18,342 bases of DNA from Russula earlei. Taxonomy: Eukaryota > Basidiomycota > Agaricomycetes > Russulales > Russulaceae. The translations under genes were made by a program, and so were the position numbers. How positions within the stretch are numbered: position 1 is the first letter of the stretch; every line of letters starts with the position of its first letter. The DNA lies in contig JAGFNK010000924.1 of NCBI GenBank assembly GCA_025769875.1, forward strand, positions 1-18,342. The letters are read 5' to 3'. This document shows, piece after piece, positions 8,744-16,183 of this stretch. The notes beneath the pieces were generated by a model, which did not search any database, was not told the origin of the DNA, and worked only from the letters and a program-made list of their open reading frames with translations.

Positions 8744-9116
8744 CAGCTGGTGAAGGTGAAGGGTGTGTTGTCAGTGCATGAACTTGGGGTGTATTCCCAA
8801 GTTCTCGTCCTCATTTTTTTTGGAGAGCGCTTTATTCGGAGTCATGTATACCGACTACCAGGAATAAACATTAGATAGCGGGAGAAAACAGATCAGCCCT
8901 ATCATATGTGTTGTAGTAGCGGGTGCGAGGACCAAAAGTGTGGAGGCCGTGTGGGACTCGTGGTATGTAGTCAGGGAAACATAACTTACATTTACCTCCT
9001 ACACACTAAAACCTCACTGTTGGATATCCAGTTGTTAGGCAAGATGGTGCATTTTGAAGGACAGCTTCCCAGGTGCTTTGTACATGAAATCATCTGTGTA
9101 AGTATGGTGTCGTGCG
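8744..9116. other. No gene recognised
   Basis: Mixed sequence with a short T run (about 8816-8823). The only open frame on the plus strand (8906-9391) has no recognisable motif and runs across the GC-rich antisense ORF, so it is not called. No repeat shared with other parts of the window was found here. Confidence 0.5.
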
Positions 9117-9497
9117 AGGCTCACCTAAGAGGCGCCACTTGGGGGCGGTGGCTTTGGCCCTCTCGCGGGCCTCTCTGGCCGCGGCTTTCTCCCTCTCGCG
9201 GACCGCTCTGGCCACGTCCTTGGCCTCCCGCCGCAATCACCTGTCCCTATCTTTCCCAATTCGTAACACATCGGCGTAAGTTGGCCCCGGGTCATAACGG
9301 ACACGCGCCGGGTCATAACGGACCACCCTCAGCCGCATCCCCAGGGCTGAATCTAGACTCTGCCCCCCCGAATCTGACCAATGCCTATTGAGTCTTCGGA
9401 CCAGTCCGCTGAGTCCTTCCCTCTTCGGAGCCGGCCGCAGCGGCACAGCATGATTCCCACTTTTGCTAGGTTCAGAACAATTAATTTGGCGAGTCAA
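9117..9497 (-). pseudogene. Unrecognised GC-rich ORF with charged helical repeats, one stop
   Basis: On the minus strand one frame runs from about 9497 through RYDPARVRYDPGPTYADVL and IGKDRDR. It meets TGA at 9237-9239, then continues in the same frame as LRREAKDVARAVREREKA, AAREARERAKATAPKWRLL. The second half is highly charged, Ala-rich and predicted helical. It is built from two copies of a 33-bp (11-codon) unit, visible on the plus strand as CCCTCTCGCGG at 9158 and 9191. Composition is much more GC-rich than the neighbours. A GTGAGC donor-like site follows WRLL at about 9116, so the frame may be an exon. I do not recognise the family. It could equally be part of an LTR on the plus strand, because AATTTGGCGAGTC at about 9481-9493 resembles sequence just inside some fungal LTRs. 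Confidence 0.3.
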
Positions 9498-9917
9498 GTC
9501 GAATTCAAGGATGCAAAAGAATGAAGAGGTGGAGCTTACGTGGTGGGTGTGGTGGTCTCCAAAGGAAGCGCGAACGCACGACGGACAGGAATGGATAAGT
9601 CCAGTCCACTAAAACTCAACTCAGTGGTCAATAAAGGTGAAATATATTGACCACTGAATTGACTCAGCTCAGATTACAAATTATTTGAAAACAATTGATT
9701 GATTTGTTGCCCTCTCCTCATGCATCGCATTATTGTAAATATGTCAACCCAAACAATTAGAACTTAGTCAAATGCTTAAGAGAGGGCAGCTCAGTGCCCA
9801 AGTTATGTAACCTAAGATGCAACATGAGTTGCCCTGAATCACCAGGGGGATCATATACACTTAATTTGCCCGATCAATTTAGCCTTAGCAGACTCGGATA
9901 AACTTAACACAATGGCG
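9498..9917. other. No gene; AT-rich spacer with one hairpin
   Basis: No credible ORF on either strand. A perfect 13-bp inverted repeat lies at 9621-9657. The left arm of the long inverted repeat begins at about 9918. The rest looks like unclassified intergenic or old repeat DNA. Confidence 0.5.
9621..9657. repeat. Perfect 13-bp hairpin
   Basis: TCAGTGGTCAATA (9621-9633) and TATTGACCACTGA (9645-9657) are exact complements with an 11-base loop. No T run follows and no gene ends here, so nothing ties it to transcription. It may be the relic of a small inverted-repeat transposon. Confidence 0.55.
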
Positions 9918-10336
9918 TATGTTATTGCCGTTTTCAGTGCACTTGGCGGAGCTTGAATTCCACCCAAATCGGCACAGAAACCCCCTCAAACATGCAGGAT
10001 AAATATCTCCCTCAAAACAGCTTCAATTCATATGAAATTTATTGTCCCTGAATCGCCTGAATGAGGGCTAGGCAGCCCCATTGTTTTCATGAGATTTGAG
10101 TGAGAATTGGTGGAGCTGGACTCAAGCCACCTCCACATGTGTATTAGATCAATTACAACTCAAAATCATGGTCTATATCCATTATTTTTCCCTCATGTTG
10201 TACCCATGGGCTGTCTTGAGGCAGCCCCATAGTGTTTTTGACTCAAGTGTTGTGGTGTGCAACATTGTTCTCAGTGTGATTGGAGTGACGGCCAGCCACT
10301 CATTGCCCCTCTCACCTCTCCATTCTGACCATCCTT
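9918..10336 (+). repeat. Left arm of a ~419-bp long inverted repeat
   Basis: This stretch is matched in reverse complement by 14184-14602 with few differences along its whole length. Shared blocks include TCAATTCATATGAAA, ATCGCCTGAATGAGGGCTAG and GTGTTGTGGTGTGCAACATT. The inner border is sharp: both arms stop after CTGACCATCCTT. The outer border fades at about GTATGTTATTGCCG. An in-frame open stretch starting with SENWWSW in this arm reappears antisense in the right arm, so it belongs to the repeat and is not the N-terminus of the downstream ORF. Confidence 0.88.
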
Positions 10337-10494
10337 TGCCCTCATTCCCACCACACCCGCTGTCTCAGCTGCATCAGTCACTGCTCCCTTCCAGCTTGCA
10401 TTTGGCCCTCCACACCCACAGTCACAGCCGTGCCAGTCACACTGCCTGCATCGACCTGCCATCTGTCTTCACCACTCGCCGCACTCCTGTCAGC

Positions 10495-11105
10495 ATGCCA
10501 ACTCAGTTAGAATACCTCAAGCTCAAGTGGGATCTGGAGGACCTTATCGCCTCCTTGTCAAGACTCCGCATGTGTGACCGGGAAGACGTAGACGAATACT
10601 ACTGGAGTTTCAGGGCAATCTGCAGTCCCCTCGTCCATGCATGCCGCCTGTGCTATGAAGATTGCGACAAGTCATTCTGGACCGGACTCCACCTGGACAA
10701 CCACCAGATGGTCTCCCAACGTCTCGGCCCCTGGCACCTGAACAAACAGCAGAGGCACTTTGTCGATTTCCAAGAAGTATTCGACACACTAGTCAAGATA
10801 TTCTCTCAGTGTCCCTGTGACATTCAGCAGGAACACCAACTCTGCTCTGCAGACGAAGATGAAGATGACTACACATACCCTGTGCCCATGCCCGCTCCAG
10901 CCTCTGTCCCTACATTGTGCACCATCGCCTCCGCCTCGCCTTCCTTGCCCATCGTCCCTGCGGTTCCCACCTCATCCACCGTTCCCGTCACCTTGTTCAC
11001 CACCACCATCCTCAACTCACCAGCCATCATCGCCTTGGCTCCACCTGCCCTTGCTGTCCCAGCACCACCTGCATTCGCCATCATCACCACCTTGTCTGTC
11101 CCTGC
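10495..11105 (+). pseudogene. Gag-like domain protein, 5' part (interrupted by solo LTR 2)
   Basis: The start is chosen at ATG 10495 (MPTQLEYLKLKWDLEDL), because the frame upstream belongs to the inverted repeat and to low-complexity DNA. Residues about 25-105 resemble the gag-like domain of agaricomycete retroelements: DREDVDEYYWSFRAICSPLV, then DKSFWTGLHLDNHQMVSQRL and FQEVFDTLVKIF. An acidic patch follows (ADEDEDDYTYPVP), then the beginning of a Pro/Ala/Ser/Val-rich tail. The frame is interrupted by the LTR after LSVPA. Dropping the LTR and one CCTGC rejoins it to 12074 in phase, giving about 537 residues up to the stop at 13074-13076. No zinc knuckle, protease or polymerase is attached, so it is either a non-autonomous retroelement gag or a gag-derived gene. 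Assignment to gag is by motif pattern only. Confidence 0.6.
11101..11105. repeat. Left target-site duplication CCTGC of solo LTR 2
   Basis: CCTGC precedes TGTCA at 11106 and is repeated exactly after TGACA at 12069-12073. Confidence 0.93.
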
Positions 11106-12068
11106 TGTCAAGACTCACTGTTGAACAATCCAGTTCAAGAGCGAGGGATAAGCTCGAAGACGAGTCGATAGACGTCCAAGACGGCGTGGGCAAGGAGTAA
11201 GATCCAGAGTAGTAACAGGTACCAGAGAGGTACGGTTACTGTGAGAGTAGGGCAGTCACGCAGAGAAGAGGCCAGAGTAGTCACAAGGGGACGGTCCTTA
11301 AAGGAGTATCCCAGGAATAGAGAGTGCCGTAAACAAATGGACAGTCTGAGGACTGTCTGCTACTTTATTGAGCGCTTATATACTACAAGAGAACTGCTAA
11401 ATAGGGAACAAGTCATAACCTTGTTATCAAGCACAATAGAGTGATGAGTAAGAAGTCGGAGGACGCTTACTGAGCATGCTCAGTCATGCTCAGTAAGCTG
11501 CTGAGTAAGAAGGCTCCTCTTGATGAGTAAGAGCTTCCCTTGTCCACGTGTTCACTGCTTTAGTGCACGTGCGAGCACCTGATTCATTTCCTGTTAGTTA
11601 GTTTAGGGCCGGTCATTTGAGAACTTGTAGTTCGGTTAGGGGATAGTGTTATCTTATAAGATCCTTATATAGTTCTATTAGGGTCCTTAGAGTCGACCCT
11701 AATACTTCTATTAAGGTCCTTAGTATTGCCTTATAGTCCGTTCTATAGTTATTAGAGTTGGTCTAATAACGCATTGTAGGGCCTTTGATACTAGGTTAGT
11801 GCCTATTGTAGGACTTCTAGGGTCGTTCCAAAGGGCCTTTAGGACGGCCCTAATACTGTCTTTCGTTGCTAAAAAGGGTTGTCTTTAAGTGGGGCTTGCT
11901 GTATGTCGATTGTGCCGAGAATCGCTCGCGCAACAATGCGCGCGCGATATTGTGGACACCTCTACTCACCCCTTTTGCTCGTGTGAACAGGGTGACACCA
12001 TAGAGACCAGGTTTCCTCCTATAAGGAAGGGTCCTTCAAGGGCCCTCTCCGGAGAATGGTTCATGACA
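11106..12068 (-). mobile_element. Solo LTR 2 (963 bp), same family as 5773-6734
   Basis: It has the same TGTCA...TGACA ends as copy 1, the same TATA module (about 11377), the same 13-bp inverted repeat (11466-11478 with 11485-11497) and the same GC-rich block with GCGCGCG near 11938-11948. It is flanked by a perfect CCTGC duplication. Differences from copy 1 are scattered and many are transitions, including loss of one GGTCCTT copy. The two are not one recent duplication of a larger segment, because their flanks are unrelated. Open frames inside (from 11241 and 11889) mirror those in copy 1 and are not called as genes. Confidence 0.92.
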
Positions 12069-12073
12069 CCTGC
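12069..12073. repeat. Right target-site duplication CCTGC of solo LTR 2
   Basis: Exact copy of 11101-11105. The host reading frame resumes directly after it. Confidence 0.93.
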
Positions 12074-13446
12074 CACCATAGCCTCAGCCATGACATCGCC
12101 TATCGCCACTGTCCCCATCTTTGCCCAACCAGCTCCCATGCCCTCAGTGTCGCCTGCTATGGCCACTGTCTCAGCTCCATGCACAACCACCATCTCAACC
12201 TCGCCCACCAATGTTTTAGTGCTACCCGCCACTTCAGCCCTTGCAGCCTCGTCTGTCACCCCCACCTTTGTCTCATCCGCTCCTGCACCCTCAGTCATCT
12301 CATCGCCCTCAGTCTCATCCGTTGCCTCATCCGTTGCCACAGTAGCCTCAGTCATGCCAGCCACTGACTTTGCATCAGTCTCCGTCTTAGCCTCGCCCGT
12401 ACTCATCAGTTCAGCCCAGTCCGTCATAGCACCAGCATCGCCAGCCGCTGCCGTCTCCACCCTGCCCTCAGCCTCAGCCTTCTCAGTCTCAGCCACCGCC
12501 ACCATGCCCCTAGTTTTGCCAGCCATCTCCATCACCCCAGCTTCAGATCAGTCAACTGCTGCCACCGTGCTCTTAGCCTTGCCAGCCGCCTTAGTCTTGT
12601 CAGCTGCCACCATAGCCTCAGCCTCAGCCACCAATGTCTTAGCGCCACATGCCGCCGCCTCCACCACCATCTCACAAGCCACCACCACCATGCCCTTGTC
12701 AGCCACAGCCACCATCGCCCCTGTGTCGCCCTCAGTTGTCGCCTCCGCCCTGTCCGCCTCCACCATCGCACCAGCTCAGTCTGCCGCCACCTTCTCAGTC
12801 TCAGCCTCAGTCTTCTCAGTCTCAGCTGCTGCTTTAGTAGTTTTGCGTGACACCAGCACCACCACACCATCGCAACCCCTCGCCACCAGCACCACCTCAG
12901 AAGACCAAGAAGGCCTTGGCCACAAACTTAGCCACAACACGCCACAACAGGAGCAGAAGCCGCTGCCACACCACTGCCACAGGAGAAGCAGTCGCCAACA
13001 CCAACAGCACACCGCACGCTGCCTCCCACATTGCCTCCCCATCCATTCATGTGCTCTCACCCACATCTGCTGCTGACACCTGCAGTGGAGACGACCCCAC
13101 CACCACTGCCACAAGATGACAGATCCCACCCCTGCGCAAGCCGCCCCATGCATCCTCTTTCTTGAGTCCTCGCCACCTACGTCTCTATCTATGAACTCAT
13201 GCTCACCGCCTATGCCTTCACTCCTTGTCCACACCTGCTGCCACCACCTGCAATGGAGACGACCATGCTGCCACTGCCACAAGACAACACCACCACCACA
13301 CAGCCGCCATCTCATCACCGCCACCCTCATCTCCATTGCCTCCGTTTCCCATCACCTCGCCTCTTCTGTCATTGCTATCGCCGATTGCTGCCTTCGCGTC
13401 TTCCGCAGCACAAGCAGCCATGACCGCCGCCTCAATTCAGACATGA
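12074..13446 (+). pseudogene. Ala/Ser/Pro/Val-rich tail of the gag-like protein
   Basis: Continues the frame of the gag-like ORF after the LTR (ATIASAMTSPIATVP). It is a low-complexity stretch of about 260 residues of Ala, Ser, Val, Thr and Pro in short irregular motifs (SVSSVASSVATVAS, FSVSASVFSVSAAAL). There is no Cys knuckle and no membrane segment. At about 12840 the composition changes abruptly. The neighbouring frame (12847-13119) keeps the Ala/Thr/Ser/Pro bias and reappears at 13225-13446, so a frameshift near 12840 is likely and the original protein may have run further than the stop at 13074-13076. A 168-bp duplication lies in its 3' part. On the opposite strand the same DNA gives long Trp- or Ala/Glu-rich open frames, which are antisense artefacts of the bias. 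Confidence 0.5.
13010..13290. repeat. 168-bp tandem duplication in the low-complexity region
   Basis: TGCAGTGGAGACGACC at 13081 is repeated as TGCAATGGAGACGACC at 13249. Both are followed by a CCACTGCCACAAGA block and preceded by related CACACCTGCTGC-type sequence. The period is 168 bp, a multiple of three, so an open frame could survive it. The copies have diverged noticeably. Confidence 0.7.
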
Positions 13447-13830
13447 AAGGCTCAAAACACTCGCATTCAGATGCTTGACCGAGGATGGTCAAAGTTTCAA
13501 GCCCCCAGGAGGTGTAAGGAAGATTATGGCTGGCCTCGAAATCATGTGTGAAAATGTGACATGACACAACATGAGACTGACACCTCAGCTCCCTTTCATC
13601 CCTTGCCACCTCCCTCTCGTTCCAGGCAGTCCACCGACCACACACCACAAGCCATCTTGCGTGCAACATCAAGACCTTGATCGCATCGCCCAGCCCTTGC
13701 CACCGACCACATGCACATGCATGCCTTGGCACACTAGACACATTCGCATCTCAAGCCTTTCACAACCGCCTCAACTGTCTCGACCAGTCTGGATTCTCCT
13801 TCATGCATTTCATCTCTAGTACCTTCTCTC

Positions 13831-13840
13831 CTGTATATAA
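13831..13840 (+). promoter_or_regulatory. TATA-box module 1
   Basis: CTGTATATAA preceded by TCTAGTACCTTCTCTC. The same arrangement is repeated 258 bp downstream, and CTGTATATAAG also occurs on the minus strand in the LTR of element B. It is called as a retroelement core promoter by this resemblance. Confidence 0.5.
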
Positions 13841-14089
13841 ACTGTTTAGCTACTCAGTTCAAAAAGATCCCCTTTTGCCTGCTCTTCCCTCTGCCTGCCT
13901 CAAGAAGCCATCTTTGTGTCCACATCTGTGCTCAGCATTCCAGCTGGGACTGCTCCCCTCCCCTCTCTCCTCTCCTCTTACCTTGGACCAGTCAGCCTTA
14001 CGATCTCACTCGCACATCCCCAGACTCACTACACCATCTCAACCAGTCTTGATTCACTTTCATGCCTTTCATCTCTAGTACCTCTCTCC

Positions 14090-14099
14090 TGTATATAAG
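14090..14099 (+). promoter_or_regulatory. TATA-box module 2
   Basis: Second CTGTATATAAG with the same upstream words as module 1. Pyrimidine-rich sequence after it (GGACCCCTCTTTGCAACC) could hold the transcript start. Confidence 0.5.
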
Positions 14100-14183
14100 T
14101 ACACCCTAGCTACTCTGTAGTAGAAAGAGTTCAGAATAGGACCCCTCTTTGCAACCCACTCCTCTCTGTCTGTGAAAAACAAG

Positions 14184-14602
14184 AAGGATGGTCAGAATCA
14201 AGAGGAGAGAGGGGCAATGAGTGGCTGGCCACAACTCCAATCACACTGGAAACAATGTTGCACACCACAACACTTGAGTCAAAAACACTATGGGGCTGCC
14301 TCAAGACAGCCCATGGGTACAACATGAGGGAAAAATAATAGATATAGACCATGATTTTGAGTTGTAATTCATCTAATACACATGTGGAGGTGGCTTGAGT
14401 CCAGCTCCACCAATTCTCACTCAAATCTCATGAAAACAATAAGGCTGCCTAGCCCTCATTCAGGCGATTCAGGGACAATAATTTTCATATGAATTGAAGC
14501 TGTTTTGAAGGAGATATTATCCCGCATGCTTGAGGGGGTTTCTGCGCTGATTTGGGTGGAATTCAAGCTCTGCCAAGTGCACTGAAAACAGCAATAATAC
14601 AT
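14184..14602 (-). repeat. Right arm of the ~419-bp long inverted repeat
   Basis: Reverse complement of 9918-10336, with the same sharp inner end (AAGGATGGTCAG) and an outer end at about GCAATAATAC. The arms are separated by about 3.85 kb. Differences are single-base changes and one- to few-base indels, so the two arms are old but clearly homologous along their length. Confidence 0.88.
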
Positions 14603-15239
14603 GGATTTATATTGAATAAATCGAGACATAAAGTGCATCCACAAATATGACACCAAATTTTAAATAGGAACGGTCTACTCATTACATGGCGATAATCAGC
14701 CAATGGGGATCAATCGCACCCGATGGGGATCAATCGCCTCGATGACAGAGACTGACCACACAGATTAAACTCAACGCGAAGATCTGGGCTTTACATTTTG
14801 TTACAATTTTACTCAAGCCAAATAATATAGTTAGCATTCTTATAATTGAATCTTGTTTGTATTTTCCCACTAAGAACCAAGTCTGTGTTGAAGGCAGCGG
14901 GCGGCGGCTTGCTGAGTTCGCAAAAACACACACAAAAGAAGGGACAAAACAGGTCTCTTGTTCCAAGGTGTAACTAGAGTTTCTACATACGAGACACGAT
15001 CTATGAGAGAGGGGGATATTGGGGGATTGGGGAGACAGAAAGACACGAGTTGGGAGTGCAATACATGGATGTGGAACAAGACGAGCCAGAGCGATGAGCT
15101 GCGATGAAAGAGGGTCGAGAGCTGGCTGGGCAGCGGAGGTGGAACCGGTACGCAATGAAAGAGAGTCGAGAGCAATGACGCAGGGCTGGAATGGGATGCC
15201 GCCTTACAGCGGGACACTGTGTGACGATGTACTAAAGAA
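14603..15239. other. Intergenic stretch without a defensible gene
   Basis: AT-rich sequence beside the inverted-repeat arm, then a short tandem repeat (14703-14737), then moderately GC-rich DNA. Minus-strand open frames (14730-15217) are Ser/Leu/Pro-rich with no family motif. One of them is simply the read-through of the frameshifted 3' end of the kinase pseudogene. A motif of the type TGAAAGAGxGTCGAGAGC occurs twice (about 15105-15123 and 15155-15173). Confidence 0.5.
14692..14751 (+). repeat. GATGGGGATCAAT repeat, copy 1, with internal 20-bp tandem
   Basis: ATGGGGATCAATCGC occurs at 14703 and again at 14723 (period 20), preceded by GATAATCAGCC and followed by TCGATGACAGAGA. A related block with a single unit is at 17881-17920 in the same orientation, on the other side of the kinase pseudogene. 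Confidence 0.7.
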
Positions 15240-15933
15240 TTACCTTGGACATGGAAAGCTTTGCGAGACAGCCGACGAGCTATACCTGGAAAGTGAAGAT
15301 CCTTTTGGTGGATATCATCCTCTACGCTTTTTGTTGAATGATAGACCCATTCCTTTTCTACAGGACTATCATCATCTTTAGCCTTGCGCTTGCGGCAGCC
15401 CCTGCTGAACGTTGGATCATGACCAACGATGTTCTTTGATAGGCTGCCGTCATCGTCAGGACCAATTTTTGGATTCCAGGTTCCATGTTATGAGATTCAA
15501 GACCCATTCAGAAGAACAAAGCTTCTCGTGAGCGTCCTTGACCTCCGTCCGGACATTCCTCTCTGCTTGAGGTTCGGGCATAATTGATTTTGGGTTAATA
15601 TCATCATAGAAGGTTTTAAGAAGGGTGCGCAACTCTTCAATGATCTGGCGGCATGGTTCCGGGACAAAACCAAACGAATCTGGGTGAAGCATTAGTTTGT
15701 GTAGGAAAGATAGCTTTCCATCACCGCCCCGGATAACACCATCTTCATCCACGTCTCTGTATCCATCAAATACGCTGTTGCATATCTTGTGATTGGCCCT
15801 CGAATCGCAGAATGTCGGCATTTCATGACAATATAAATAAGAACCCAGTAAAAGGATTCAATATCATCTGAAATTTGATGAGATCGAGCATGAGGGTGTA
15901 ATAAAAGTCTGTTGATATGAACTGCCATGTACC

Positions 15934-15981
15934 CTGAACACGAAGTCAATTCGCCGCGCATAGGGGATAAACAGATCATAC
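15934..15981 (-). other. Inferred 48-bp intron in the FunK1 pseudogene
   Basis: Minus-strand GTATGATC...TGTTCAG. Its removal deletes 16 residues that have no place in the family between LPHG and the TWQF-like motif. The length is a multiple of three and contains no stop, so it is invisible to ORF searches. One extra G at its 3' border leaves the WQFIST motif out of frame. Confidence 0.5.
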
Positions 15982-16134
15982 CGTGCGGGAGTGTTGTCTC
16001 TGCTGGGTCACATCCATCCCTCTTGGACATGTCCCAGTCGATCAATAAACCTGATCGATCTGGGGTGATCAGAATGTTTCCTGCGCTCACATCCCGATGT
16101 AAAATTTTTGCTTTGTCGTATGCGTCTGTATGAG

Positions 16135-16183
16135 CTGTTCCAAATTGTCAAACAACAAACTTAAACGTAACGCCAATCCTCAC
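16135..16183 (-). other. Inferred 49-bp intron in the FunK1 pseudogene
   Basis: Minus-strand GTGAGGATTGG...TTGGAACAG. Splicing joins QVIQDAMI to AHTDAYDKAKILHRD, exactly the spacing expected ahead of the kinase catalytic loop. The size fits the other introns inferred in this window. Confidence 0.8.

Larger units (their letters stand above)
13555..14181 (+). mobile_element. Possible 3' LTR of the gag-like element, with two tandem promoter modules
   Basis: LTR-like non-coding DNA follows the ORF. It starts near TGTGACATGACAC and ends TGTGAAAAACA just before the right inverted-repeat arm. Inside are two related segments 258 bp apart (about 13735-13870 and 14000-14125). Each contains ACCAGTCT, TCATCTCTAGTACC, TCTCCTGTATATAA and TAGCTACTC. 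A matching LTR upstream of the gag-like ORF was not found, so the paired-LTR test fails and the borders are guesses. Confidence 0.35.

Noticed and set aside
10096..10494. N-terminal extension of the gag-like ORF (SENWWSW...)
   Set aside because: It lies partly in the left inverted-repeat arm and reappears antisense in the right arm. It starts without an ATG, and the ATG at 10495 precedes the conserved domain.
11889..12068. Plus-strand start of a long ORF inside solo LTR 2
   Set aside because: The same frame segment exists in solo LTR 1 (6555-6749), where it leads nowhere. It joins the host ORF only by the accident of insertion phase.
11966..12870. Long minus-strand ORFs (Ala/Glu/Thr/Val-rich and Trp/Arg-rich) opposite the low-complexity tail
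   Set aside because: They are complements of the biased Ala/Ser/Val codons on the plus strand, with no motif of their own. Such stop-free antisense frames are expected from this composition.
12776..13336. 186-codon minus-strand ORF rich in Trp, Gly, Cys and Val
   Set aside because: Antisense of CCACC/GCCAC-type low-complexity DNA. Its internal repeat is just the 168-bp duplication seen from the other strand.
14730..15217. Overlapping minus-strand Ser/Leu/Pro-rich ORFs downstream of the kinase
   Set aside because: There is no family motif, and part is read-through of the frameshifted kinase 3' end. Coding could not be supported.
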